Position numbers and translations under genes: made by a program | From: Bacteroidales bacterium UBA1216 | GTDB taxonomy: Bacteria > Bacteroidota > Bacteroidia > Bacteroidales > Paludibacteraceae | Assembly (NCBI GenBank): GCA_002309255.1 | Contig: DBXI01000068.1 | Location: forward strand, 19,957-47,659 | Reading direction: 5' to 3' | Length of the DNA stretch: 27,703 nt | Shown: in pieces, positions 17,304-27,220 of the stretch | Position numbering within the stretch: position 1 is the first letter of the stretch | Layout: the number at the start of each line of letters is the position of its first letter | The notes under the pieces: generated by a model | Seen by the model: only the letters and a program-made list of their open reading frames with translations | Told to the model about the DNA's origin: nothing | Databases searched by the model: none

Positions 17304-20300
17304 TTAATCGTTTTCTTACCATTCACAATATAGACGCCCGCGGGCAACGAGTTGAAGATGTTCATCTCGCCTATGTATTGTCCCATAACGGTGTATATTC
17401 CTGTTGCGTTACTATCGGTGCTAACCGCCTCTGTATCCGTGGCTACCGGCTTGCGTTCCACGAGTTGGAAGCGGTAGTCGGCTACTGTCCGTTTGCCTGC
17501 GCTGAACGTGTAGGTTGCACCCTCGTCGGCAGTTATGCGGGTGCCTGTCTGCAGATCGATGAGGTCAAACGCACGTCCCTCCGTCTTGCCGAAGCGCAGG
17601 GTGAATGTGCCGCCTTTGACGGTGGAGAAGCCCAGGTAGGTGTCAGCAATGTTGTCGGAGGCGACGATGCCCATCTTCTCATCGGAATGTGCGTAGATGT
17701 TCACATCGTCGTTCATGTACTTCTCGGCATCGTAGCTGTCATCATAATCCGACGTAAACGCATCATCCTCAACCAGTAGCAGATTGTCCCATTTGCCTGT
17801 TTCGCTGGTTAGCGTCATATCCACTGCAGTGTTGTAACCTATCGATCGGCTGCGCGCCGGTGCGCTATAAAGGGCTTCTATTGCCGGATTATACACTACA
17901 TCCTCATAGTCAATAACAACACTTGACCCTAACGACCGTCTCGCCAAAACGAAGGACTGCATCGGGGCTATCGCTTTCGGCCATGACGGGTGGAAAATGC
18001 TCGTAGCTATATTGATCTCGTACCATCTATCGTAAATAGCATCGTATAGATAAATCGTACCGGCAACGTGGGGGTAATTTGCAGAGATATTGCTGATTAA
18101 TTCCTTAATGTCAATATCTGCGCTATAGCTGTTGGCAAAGCCGTTCCATTTCAGGGGCAAGTTCAGTACCGCATTATCAGTGCCGATGAGTTCTCCTGTC
18201 ATGGTCACTATCTGATCGGGCTCCGGAGAATACGTCATCAAGTTATATACGGCAAACGGCGTATTGAGCTTGTGTGCGTCTTCAGACGTGAACTGCACTC
18301 CATCGGAGCTCAGATCCCGCCAAGCATCCAGATCAGCGGAGTATTCCCATATTCGCGTGCGTATATTATTATCATAACCATAGAAAGAAATACCGGGCGC
18401 TGTGTAGGTCGGAATAGCAAAGCGCTGGAATTTGTATTCTCCGCCATTCTCATAGAAAGATTGTGAGTACAATTGCACCCTTGCTCTCGGATGGCGGTTG
18501 GCTTTAACGGCAGGATTGATCAAGAACCGCGCTTGTTTGTCATTGCTTGTCTTAAGTAGGAGGTTATCAACTGACACCGACGTTATTCCCTGTTCTCCTC
18601 TAACGATAAGCGTGCCGCCGGCTTCAACGATGATCTTTGCTTTTGAGCCCAGGATCACGCGCTCTACGCTAAGCGTCGCACCATCGGCAATGGTTAGGGA
18701 TTGATGATAATTCTGATTAATCACCAATTCATTAAGACTCAGATTGGTGGTAAGTGTCTCTACCATATCGTTGTCATCATCTTCTGCATTCTTCCAATTG
18801 ACGGAGGCGCCTGTTGGGGCATCTATAATTGAGGTTTCAGGCGAAGGTTCAAAACCCTCTACAACAACCATTACAACACCACCCATTCCATTTTCAATGT
18901 AAACAGTGTGCACATTATACCCTTGATCGCTTATGAACTCATCCGGAGTCATGCCGCCGATATTAATGATACCTTGTATGATTTGCTCAGGATTTTCCGG
19001 ATCAGGCACTGCGCCACCATCAAACGTACCGCCGGTGATGGTGATAGTATTCACCTCGGTTTCCGATGCATAGGTGACTGCTTCGTCAACAGCATAACCA
19101 TTGGTGGCTGTCACATACGAGTCTCCGCTGATAGTCATAGCAATATCACCGGGATTAGCATTGTTCGCCGCAACAACGATAGCACTGCCTGCAGCCGTAG
19201 CCCCCGCAGCCGAAGCTGCTATGTATTCTCCACCATAGTTGGATTGGATAGTAGCATTGTTGATATCTACATCGCCAGCCCTTACATACACACCTGTACT
19301 GCCTACACATGTACCTTCTATCAGCCAACGTGCATAGCCTGAGCAATATATTGCTACAGGCTTGTTGGCACTCGTGTTGGATGCCGGAACACGAAGATCA
19401 GCTGAGCTATGGATGTAAATGAACGGTGCATAATCCACGTCACCGGCATTGATGGTATATGCCACTTCCTCCGTAGGATCGGCATAGAAGCCGTCCAGAC
19501 TTGCTGCAGCAGCATTGCTCGGCGAGCCAAGGAGTCCATTCGCCTTAAATGCATATTTCTCTCCGTAGATTGTGCCATATACATCAACGCGTACACCGTT
19601 TGCAACACCTTTACTGCTGGTATATACGCGTGTAGAATACGGCAAGGTGGTAGGAGCAGTTGTTCCGGCAGTCGCCAGCACGTATGCAGCCTTGGCATAT
19701 GCGTTTGTCCAGAAGTTCCCGTTATCTATCACATCAACTACAAGCGCATTCTTCACCTTGGCTTCTACTGTTACGCCCTCGCCGATAGTCAGGTGGGAGT
19801 AGAAACCCGAAGTAGCCGTCTTGGGGTTCACATTCTTGTATGTCGAACCTGTTACGCGGAAGAGTTCTTGGTTCTTTGCGTTGTTCTGAATAATCTTGCC
19901 ACCCGCGACGGATGTTATTACATTCAGTTCACCGTGCGTGATCACGAACATGTATGCCAGGTCGTCTGTTTGCGACAAGGTGTAACCGTTCAAGTCAAGA
20001 GTCAGTGATTTCGAAATGTCGTTCATCTTTGCTGTTCCCAGCCAAAGAATCTTGGAAAGGGTAATATCCTTGGCCAGCTTGATGGTCTCACCATCCTGTG
20101 CATTCTTCCATGCATATCCGAGCTCTCTTGCGGTGCTTACCCGCCATACGCCTCCGACACTTGTTATGTCGACTTCCTTTTCGGCAAAGATAGCCGTGAT
20201 TGTCGTGTCCTGCGTGAGTGTCAGCGTACGCGGGTTGTCGGTGTTACCGTCTGACCAGTGCACGAATTCATAGCCCTCAGCGGGGGTAGCTTCAAAGGAG

Positions 20301-23300
20301 AGAGTTGGAGCGTCACATGTAGCCTCATGGAGTATTACTACAGATCCTATCTCCGGGGCACTAGATCCTATAGAACGTAATTTCTTATATTCCTCAATTA
20401 CGTGCGTCTCACTTATATATGAATTGGATTGACTATCAACTCCATCATTTAGAGCCTCCATATATGCATCCTTGCTTCCGCATGGTACGTAAAAATCAAG
20501 TGCAATATTATCAAAAGGATCATGATAAAAGATATCCCGTGTAATGAATGCACTGCTCATGCTTGGAGGTGTTTCTCCTTCAAAAGATACTTTGGTAAGT
20601 TTATTGCATTCTTCAAAGGCGGACGAACCAATACTTGTTACATTCTTCGGGATTATAATAGAATCCAAATTCTTACAACCTTCGAAAGCATCTCTTCCAA
20701 TAGTTGTTACGCCATTACCGATGGTCACAGAGGATAGTTTGCTGCAACTGCTAAATACATGTTCTCCTATACTGGTTACATTATCAGGTATGTTGATAGA
20801 TGTTAGGCTACTACATAAGCTAAAGGCATTATCACCGATGGATGTTAGACCGTTACCTAAAGTGATGGATTCTAAATTCTGACATATATTAAAAGCTGAT
20901 CCTTCAATAGTAGTTACGCTATTAGGAATGACTATAGAGATGAGCCCTTCGTTTCTTGAGAAAGCTCCGGATGCTATACATGTCACACTATTAGGAATGG
21001 TCGTGTTTTTGCAACCCCATAAAAGTTTATTTGAAGCCGTTTCTATGATAGAATTGCTATTGTTACGGCTATCATATTTTGCATTACCATCCTCAACAAC
21101 TATTTCTGACAAATTATTGCATCCACAAAATACTTCAGATGCAATTGAGGTAACACTTTTAGGGATGAATATTGATTCCAAACTTGAACAATCCCCAAAT
21201 GCTCTGTATTGTATATGTGTGACTGTTTTGGGAATGTTTATATGCGCAAGACTTGTGCATCCGTCAAACATACTATAGCCTATTTTAGTCAGGCTTTTGG
21301 GTAATATAACAGAAGTTACGGCACTACAATCCATAAACATATAATTCGAGGCATCAGTTAACCCTTCATTAATCACAATTGCTTTAATAATTGATCTATA
21401 TGGATACCATGGAGCACTATTTATGTATGTATATACGGAATATTTGCCACTACCACTAATGGTTAGCACACTATCACATGAAAGCTCCCATGTAAGATTG
21501 CTTCCTGATGCACCACATGTACCTGACGCCAAAATGCATGGCGGCAAAATCGTGTCACAAACAAGACGGACACTTAACCCCATGAATGTAGGACTAATAC
21601 TCAGCATGATAGTATCAGCCAGATATAATGAGTTTGCGTATTTTTTGTTATTGAAAATCTCTCCCCCTGTGCTAGATGTCCAATATTCGGCGCTTGTCTC
21701 GTAATTAATTATCCCTGTTCCGCTACGATAACCGCCTTTACTCGGTAGAAATACAGCGCCAGCCTTTTCCATTTTACCCCATTCTGTAGCAGTATATATA
21801 TTATCCATGAAACTAGACATCGCATTCGAAAAAGTCATTCCAATAGGACAATACCAATCATCGGGCAGCAAAACATATCCATTAACACCTGCAATTGTTC
21901 CTTTGCCTATGAGCTGTGATGCAGCCGGACGCTCATACAGCAGATATCGCCATTCTGCAGCAGTGAGAGTGCGCCATACCCCGGGTTCTGCTGCGCCGTT
22001 GCTTATTGAAATATATCGTCCCCAATCGTAATTGGTGCTGGCTATATCTGCACTATTGCTTACATAATCGCTACATATATCACTAGTCAAAGTCGGGTAC
22101 TTTGAATCATAGCCACTTGTTCCCCAACCAAAAAGATCAATAAGGGTTCTATCTGTTTGGTTTTTTGTGCCAAGAACTTCATATTGGGAACTTGCCAGTT
22201 GCCATCTGCCGGTGTAATAATCGTATTTATTATATTGCAAATTTCCCTGCGAGAAACAAATATGTTTATCACTTCCAACAGAGAATACTCCTATTAACGC
22301 TCCAACTTGTTTTGGGGTGATATCTTCTTCAATCGGTATGATGTTTGTAAAATCTTTCCAGTTTTCAGCTAGGCGATATGCCTTTATTCCACTTCTAGGA
22401 ACATAGAGGGGGATAGATTTATTTACATTACTAAACACTTCATCTAGCTTTGTTGTAGGCGGAATTTGCGCTTTGCATGTTATACTTGCCAAGCTCTTGC
22501 AGTTTTTGAAAGTTGAACCACCTATATCTATCACATTTAGAGGAATAGTAATGCTCGTAAGACTGGTGCACCCCGCGAATGCAGAAGACCCAATGGATGT
22601 AACGCTATTGGGGATGGTTACGCTTGTCAAACTTGTGCAATTATAAAATACAAAATTTTTGATTGTTGTTGTACCATCAGGAAAGATAACACTTGTTACT
22701 TCCGAACCATTTTCATATAGATGCTTGGCATGATATAGTGGATTAGCATCGTTATTTTTAAACGAAATTCTGCACCATGCTGCAATATCACTTATATATA
22801 CAGCCGATAATGAGTTGCATGACAAAAATGCATATTCTCCGATGCTTGTGATGCTGGACGGAATACAGATGCTCGTCAATGTGCGGCACATATTAAATGC
22901 ACGCTCCCCGATAAGCGTAACACTATTCGGAATGTTAACACTCTTTATTTTAGAGCAATAGTAAAATGCGTATTTACCTATATTAGTTACATTATTGCCT
23001 ATGACAATTTCTTTTACGATGTCTTTATAAGAATACCAAGGCATACTATTGTAAGACCAATTAGCCATTGCTCCTGTTCCGCTGATGGTCAGTACGCTGT
23101 CGCAAGAGAGTTCCCATGTCAGGTTGTCGCCTTCTGCTCCGCAGGTGCCGGAGGCGAGGATGCATTTGGCTTGGATGTTCGTGAAGTCTTTCCAACCGGT
23201 AGCAGCCTGATATGCTTCTACACTTTCTGATGGAACGTAAACAGGAATAGACTTGTTTACATTGCTGAAGACATAGCTTCCAAGTGAAGGTGGTGTTGTC

Positions 23301-26300
23301 GCATTGCTGGTGAGGCTTGTCAGCCCGTTGCAATTATAGAATGCATCGTAACCGATTGACGTCATAGTACTCGGCAGAGTAACTGAAGCCAATGAACTGC
23401 ATCCCTCAAATGTGTAATCTTGAATCGCTGTTACTGTGCTGGGGATAACAATGGCGGTGATTGCCGCACATCCGTTAAATGCGCCCTTGCCAATGGACGT
23501 AACGCTACCGGGGATAGAAAGTCCGGTGAGGGCAACGCAGCCATTGAATGCTCCTTGACCGATTGTCTCCAGGGTAGCAGGCAAAGTAACGGAAACAAGT
23601 CCGTTGCTGCCTGAAAATGCCCAGTTGGCGATTGCTGTAATATCGCTTGGAACAGTTGAGTTTTTGCAGCCGGCAATCAATGTGTTGGTGGCGGTTTCAA
23701 TAATCGCATTGCAGTTGTTGCGGCTGTCGTAAATGGTGTTGCCACTCTCTACAACCAGACTTGCCAATTTCCCGCAATTGTAGAAAGCTCCTTCTCCGAT
23801 ACTCGTCACGCTATTAGGAATGCTGATGGATGTCAGATTCGAGCAATTGCCGAACGCACCTTTCCCGATAGTAGTCACTTGATCAGGTATAGTGATGGAT
23901 GTTAATGTTGAACATCCGTCAAAAGCACCATCACCGATTGATGTCACGCCGTTAGGAATAGAAACAGATGCCAGAGCCCTACAATTATAAAACGCTCCCC
24001 CACCTATGCTGACTACGCTGTTGGCAATACTGATAGATCTCAGTTTTTCGCAACCACTAAAAGCATTATTGCCAATACTTGTTACCCCTGCTGAGATTTG
24101 CACTTCAACGATCATTGACCTTTGCGAGTACCATGGGGTTTCACAAGCGCCTATACTTGGATCATGTCCGATTCCTCCTGCGCCCCAGCCGGAATGTGTA
24201 TAATATTCGGGACTCCAATAGTAAGATGGAACGGCATAGTCAGGTATTGCTCCTTCGCCCGATATGATCAGAATACTGTCACATGTTAATTCCCAGTACA
24301 TTACTGATGATTCGAAACTTTTCTTCGCTGTCTTCGGAGTGCTATTGCGATCAGGAGCACCCAACCACCACGAATTATCACAAGTACAAGTTCCGTAAAT
24401 GCTTGCGCAGGCGGTTGGATCATCAGTTATAGCACGGATAGTAAATTTATTCCATCCCGAAGCTGACACATAGGCTTCAATGCTTTCTGCCGGGACATAT
24501 AGCGGGACAGAGGCATCTACATTGTAGAAAGCATCACTATCAAGCACCGGTGGCGTTGTTGCCTCGCAGGTTATTCGCGTCAATCCCGTGCAACGATAAA
24601 AGGCATTGTAACCGATACTGGTAACACTGGTGGGAATAGTGATACTTGTTAGTCCGGAGCAATCATGAAAAGCATATCTTCCAATGCTTGAGACTCTATT
24701 CCCGATAACAATATTTTTGATAAGATTTCTGGAAGAATACCATGGTGTGTTGCTATAACTATTATCCGCCATGGCACCAATGCCACTAATAGTCAGTATG
24801 CTATCGCTACTGATACGCCATGTAAGATTGTCGCCACTTGCTCCACATGTGCCAGTGGCAAGGAGGCGCCTGATATTTGTGAAATCTTTCCAGCCGGTAG
24901 CGTTCTGATACGCCTCAACACATTCAGATGGGATATAGAGCAGAATGGATTTGGGCACTTGATTGAACGTATAATTTTGAATTGCAGGAGGGGTAATAGC
25001 TTCACATGTAATTTTTGTTAGGGCAGAACACCCCTCGAGCGCAGACTGCCCAATGCTTGTAATGCTATTGGAGATGTCCACCCCCGTTAGGTTGACGCAA
25101 CCATTGAATGCATACATCCCTATGCTTGTGATATTGTTGCCAATAACAACTTTTTTGATAAGTTCTCTTGAAGAATACCATGGAGTAAGCGAAGAAGAAT
25201 TCCACTCAGCCATTGCTCCACTACCACTAATGTATAGCGTACTATCGCAACTAAGTTCCCATGTTAGGTTGGTGCTATCTCCAACTGTACCGCATTTTCC
25301 AGAGGCGAGGACGCATGGCAGAGCTCGGATGTTAGTGAAGTCTTTCCAACCATTAGCTACTTGATATGCAGCAATACTTTCTAAAGGCACATAAATGAGG
25401 ATGGATTTACTTATAGATTTAAACGCATCACTGCCTACTGATGGAGGCGATACGCAAGCACAACTAACACTCTTAATTTGACTACAATTACTGAATGCGC
25501 CATTACCTATACTTGTAACGCTGTTGGGAATAGTCACGCTTGTAATGTATGGAAAACGCGAGAATGCATAATCACTAATTTTTGTAACTTCGTTCGGAAT
25601 AATCAAATCTTTTATCTCAGAACCGTTCAAAATCAAGTGTTTCGCATTATTTAAAGAATTTGAGGTAAAAGATATCTTACACCATGCAGATAGGTCACTT
25701 ATATACACAGTCTCAAAACTATTACAACCAGAAAAAGCGTCCGTGCCAATACTTTTAATGCTATTTGGAATCACTATACTTTTCAAACCAGAGCATCCGG
25801 AAAATGTTGAACTTCTTATATCTGTTACGCTATTAGGAATAACGATATTTCTCAAACTCGAACATACTTGAAAAGCAGCTGACTCAATATTTGTAACACT
25901 TTGGGGTATTTCTATACTATCTAGACTAGTGCAACTGTAGAACGCATTTGAACCGATACTTGTTACTGTATTAGGTATCTCAATGCTTTTCAAACCAGTA
26001 CAGCCTGCAAATGCGCGGCTTTCAATACGTACTATACCGCTGGGGATGATAGTGTTTTGACAACCGACAATAAGTGTGTTGTTTGATGTCTTAATGATTG
26101 CATTACAATTATTTCGACTATTATATATGGTATTGCCTTCTTCTACCATAATACTTTGTATCCCCCCACAAAAATCAAAAGCATATATTTTAATATCAGT
26201 GACGCTGCGAGGGATAGTGATGCTTGATATATCATTGCAATAATAAAAGGCATTTTTCTCAATGCTTTTTACTGTATTGGGGATTTCAATATCACCCGAT

Positions 26301-27199
26301 GCTGCTGTTAAGCAGGCCAGCAGAGTTGTTTTTGTTGAATCGTTAAAAACCAGAAAGCCATCTACATAACCATTCACACATCGCGCCCCCCATGGAGAAC
26401 CAGCAGCCTCACCATGATATATAATATTTGCGACTATTGAGAAAGCAACACTTCCTATGCTTGTTACACTGCTTGGGATAGTAACATTCTGCAAGTTTGG
26501 GTCATCACTAAATGCTCTTTCGCCAATGCTCTCTACACTAGATGGAATAGTCACATTCTTTAAGGCTTTGCAGCTATAGAAGGCCCATTTCCCAATGCTT
26601 GTTACACTGTTCGGAATTGCTATATTTTCTAGTTTGGAACATCCCTCGAACAAATAATCTCCAATATTGGAAATGCTATTAGGAAGCACAATCGTTGACA
26701 AATCATGGCAATCACGAAAAGCCCCATTCCCTATGTTAGTAACGCTATTGGGAATGTTAATATTTGATAGGCCGCCACAACTGCGAAACGTATAACTACC
26801 AATGCTTGTAACACTATTAGGTATATTAAGATCGGTAATGCGATAGCAATTAAAAAATGCAGTATTACCAATACTTGTGATGGTATTTGCCAACTCTACA
26901 CTAGTGAGATTAGTACAGTAATTGAACGCATTAGTTCCAATGCTGGTAACGCCATCGCTTAAAACAACGTGTTGAATTTGACTTTTTCGTAAATACCATG
27001 GAACCTGCGAAGAAGACTCCCAATCTCCCATCGCACCTGTACCGCTGATGGTCAGGATGCTGTCGCTGGTGAGTTGCCATGTAAGGTTGTCGCCATCAAT
27101 ACCACAAGTGCCGGAGGCGATAACTTCGGCGGAGGCTTTGGGGGTGGACAATAGCAATAGTACTGCTGATAACAGTATGGTTAATGAATGTCTCTTCAT
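17300..27199 (-). CDS. Giant secreted BspA-like LRR protein with FISUMP and beta-helix regions, 3299 aa
   Basis: First gene of the operon, read from the promoter near 27300. Signal peptide at 1-24 (MKRHSLTILLSAVLLLLSTPKASA). Six header modules (SGTCG..GDNLTWEL..DS.LTISG.GAM..W...PWY) begin near residues 28, 632, 780, 934, 1347 and 1890. They are followed by about 17, 2, 2, 10, 6 and 10 BspA-type LRRs (VTSIG..AF..C..L.SI.IPNS). Several blocks end with P.YVP.ES.EAYQ...GWKDFTNI. A FISUMP-like domain occupies 1628-1884 between blocks five and six. A WSDGNTDNPR repeat (2287-2340), a beta-helix-like region (2350-2785; LTLDLNGYTLSQ, VAGGKIIQN) and a beta-rich C-terminal region follow. The tail VMGQYIGEMNIFNSLPAGVYIVNGKKTIK resembles a type-A sorting signal. 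BspA relatives bind host proteins or other bacteria; here binding is inferred and no enzyme domain is seen. Confidence 0.92.
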   Translation of the reverse strand: MKRHSLTILLSAVLLLLSTPKASAEVIASGTCGIDGDNLTWQLTSDSILTISGTGAMGDWESSSQVPWYLRKSQIQHVVLSDGVTSIGTNAFNYCTNLTSVELANTITSIGNTAFFNCYRITDLNIPNSVTSIGSYTFRSCGGLSNINIPNSVTNIGNGAFRDCHDLSTIVLPNSISNIGDYLFEGCSKLENIAIPNSVTSIGKWAFYSCKALKNVTIPSSVESIGERAFSDDPNLQNVTIPSSVTSIGSVAFSIVANIIYHGEAAGSPWGARCVNGYVDGFLVFNDSTKTTLLACLTAASGDIEIPNTVKSIEKNAFYYCNDISSITIPRSVTDIKIYAFDFCGGIQSIMVEEGNTIYNSRNNCNAIIKTSNNTLIVGCQNTIIPSGIVRIESRAFAGCTGLKSIEIPNTVTSIGSNAFYSCTSLDSIEIPQSVTNIESAAFQVCSSLRNIVIPNSVTDIRSSTFSGCSGLKSIVIPNSIKSIGTDAFSGCNSFETVYISDLSAWCKISFTSNSLNNAKHLILNGSEIKDLIIPNEVTKISDYAFSRFPYITSVTIPNSVTSIGNGAFSNCSQIKSVSCACVSPPSVGSDAFKSISKSILIYVPLESIAAYQVANGWKDFTNIRALPCVLASGKCGTVGDSTNLTWELSCDSTLYISGSGAMAEWNSSSLTPWYSSRELIKKVVIGNNITSIGMYAFNGCVNLTGVDISNSITSIGQSALEGCSALTKITCEAITPPAIQNYTFNQVPKSILLYIPSECVEAYQNATGWKDFTNIRRLLATGTCGASGDNLTWRISSDSILTISGIGAMADNSYSNTPWYSSRNLIKNIVIGNRVSSIGRYAFHDCSGLTSITIPTSVTSIGYNAFYRCTGLTRITCEATTPPVLDSDAFYNVDASVPLYVPAESIEAYVSASGWNKFTIRAITDDPTACASIYGTCTCDNSWWLGAPDRNSTPKTAKKSFESSVMYWELTCDSILIISGEGAIPDYAVPSYYWSPEYYTHSGWGAGGIGHDPSIGACETPWYSQRSMIVEVQISAGVTSIGNNAFSGCEKLRSISIANSVVSIGGGAFYNCRALASVSIPNGVTSIGDGAFDGCSTLTSITIPDQVTTIGKGAFGNCSNLTSISIPNSVTSIGEGAFYNCGKLASLVVESGNTIYDSRNNCNAIIETATNTLIAGCKNSTVPSDITAIANWAFSGSNGLVSVTLPATLETIGQGAFNGCVALTGLSIPGSVTSIGKGAFNGCAAITAIVIPSTVTAIQDYTFEGCSSLASVTLPSTMTSIGYDAFYNCNGLTSLTSNATTPPSLGSYVFSNVNKSIPVYVPSESVEAYQAATGWKDFTNIQAKCILASGTCGAEGDNLTWELSCDSVLTISGTGAMANWSYNSMPWYSYKDIVKEIVIGNNVTNIGKYAFYYCSKIKSVNIPNSVTLIGERAFNMCRTLTSICIPSSITSIGEYAFLSCNSLSAVYISDIAAWCRISFKNNDANPLYHAKHLYENGSEVTSVIFPDGTTTIKNFVFYNCTSLTSVTIPNSVTSIGSSAFAGCTSLTSITIPLNVIDIGGSTFKNCKSLASITCKAQIPPTTKLDEVFSNVNKSIPLYVPRSGIKAYRLAENWKDFTNIIPIEEDITPKQVGALIGVFSVGSDKHICFSQGNLQYNKYDYYTGRWQLASSQYEVLGTKNQTDRTLIDLFGWGTSGYDSKYPTLTSDICSDYVSNSADIASTNYDWGRYISISNGAAEPGVWRTLTAAEWRYLLYERPAASQLIGKGTIAGVNGYVLLPDDWYCPIGMTFSNAMSSFMDNIYTATEWGKMEKAGAVFLPSKGGYRSGTGIINYETSAEYWTSSTGGEIFNNKKYANSLYLADTIMLSISPTFMGLSVRLVCDTILPPCILASGTCGASGSNLTWELSCDSVLTISGSGKYSVYTYINSAPWYPYRSIIKAIVINEGLTDASNYMFMDCSAVTSVILPKSLTKIGYSMFDGCTSLAHINIPKTVTHIQYRAFGDCSSLESIFIPKSVTSIASEVFCGCNNLSEIVVEDGNAKYDSRNNSNSIIETASNKLLWGCKNTTIPNSVTCIASGAFSRNEGLISIVIPNSVTTIEGSAFNICQNLESITLGNGLTSIGDNAFSLCSSLTSINIPDNVTSIGEHVFSSCSKLSSVTIGNGVTTIGRDAFEGCKNLDSIIIPKNVTSIGSSAFEECNKLTKVSFEGETPPSMSSAFITRDIFYHDPFDNIALDFYVPCGSKDAYMEALNDGVDSQSNSYISETHVIEEYKKLRSIGSSAPEIGSVVILHEATCDAPTLSFEATPAEGYEFVHWSDGNTDNPRTLTLTQDTTITAIFAEKEVDITSVGGVWRVSTARELGYAWKNAQDGETIKLAKDITLSKILWLGTAKMNDISKSLTLDLNGYTLSQTDDLAYMFVITHGELNVITSVAGGKIIQNNAKNQELFRVTGSTYKNVNPKTATSGFYSHLTIGEGVTVEAKVKNALVVDVIDNGNFWTNAYAKAAYVLATAGTTAPTTLPYSTRVYTSSKGVANGVRVDVYGTIYGEKYAFKANGLLGSPSNAAAASLDGFYADPTEEVAYTINAGDVDYAPFIYIHSSADLRVPASNTSANKPVAIYCSGYARWLIEGTCVGSTGVYVRAGDVDINNATIQSNYGGEYIAASAAGATAAGSAIVVAANNANPGDIAMTISGDSYVTATNGYAVDEAVTYASETEVNTITITGGTFDGGAVPDPENPEQIIQGIINIGGMTPDEFISDQGYNVHTVYIENGMGGVVMVVVEGFEPSPETSIIDAPTGASVNWKNAEDDDNDMVETLTTNLSLNELVINQNYHQSLTIADGATLSVERVILGSKAKIIVEAGGTLIVRGEQGITSVSVDNLLLKTSNDKQARFLINPAVKANRHPRARVQLYSQSFYENGGEYKFQRFAIPTYTAPGISFYGYDNNIRTRIWEYSADLDAWRDLSSDGVQFTSEDAHKLNTPFAVYNLMTYSPEPDQIVTMTGELIGTDNAVLNLPLKWNGFANSYSADIDIKELISNISANYPHVAGTIYLYDAIYDRWYEINIATSIFHPSWPKAIAPMQSFVLARRSLGSSVVIDYEDVVYNPAIEALYSAPARSRSIGYNTAVDMTLTSETGKWDNLLLVEDDAFTSDYDDSYDAEKYMNDDVNIYAHSDEKMGIVASDNIADTYLGFSTVKGGTFTLRFGKTEGRAFDLIDLQTGTRITADEGATYTFSAGKRTVADYRFQLVERKPVATDTEAVSTDSNATGIYTVMGQYIGEMNIFNSLPAGVYIVNGKKTIK
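20500..27130 (-). repeat. Array of six header modules and about 47 BspA-type leucine-rich repeats
   Basis: Headers lie near 27000-27130, 25190-25315, 24765-24865, 24240-24400, 23060-23160 and 21430-21535. Between them, units of about 23 codons (VTSIG..AF..C..LTSI.IP..) are repeated with few gaps. A longer variant unit, V.VE.GN..YDSRNN.NAII.T..N.L..GC.NT..P, occurs once in blocks one, four and six and again in the 1347-residue protein. Related headers occur once each in the two downstream genes (17110-17225 and 5130-5285). Confidence 0.88.
21560..22320 (-). other. FISUMP-like domain inside the 3299-aa protein
   Basis: Residues 1628-1884 carry GVFSVGSDKHICFSQGNLQY, IDLFGWGTSGYDS, YDWGRYISISNG, WRTLTAAEWRYLLYERP, GYVLLPDDW, FLPSKGGYRSGTG, EYWTSST and SVRLVCD. 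This succession is typical of the FISUMP family (Fibrobacter succinogenes major paralogous domain) and its Bacteroidales relatives, found on secreted proteins. It interrupts the LRR array between blocks five and six. Confidence 0.75.
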
Positions 27200-27220
27200 A
27201 ATCGTATAGCCTTTGTTAAA

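Noticed and set aside
18850..20150. Active pectate lyase in the 3299-residue protein
   Set aside because: The region looks like a beta helix, but I see no lyase catalytic residues; this fold is common in non-enzymatic surface proteins.
20500..27130. CRISPR-like array
   Set aside because: The regular spacing of about 69 bases is the 23-codon leucine-rich repeat period, with an intact reading frame and variable DNA; there are no identical repeats with unique spacers.
1175..27199. Polymorphic toxin or RHS system, given protein size and repeats
   Set aside because: There are no RHS YD repeats, no C-terminal toxin domain and no small immunity-like gene; the proteins end in export-type tails instead.
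17300..27199. Frameshift or split gene in the giants
   Set aside because: Each giant reads without interruption from a signal peptide to a recognised C-terminal tail, so there is no sign of decay or assembly error.
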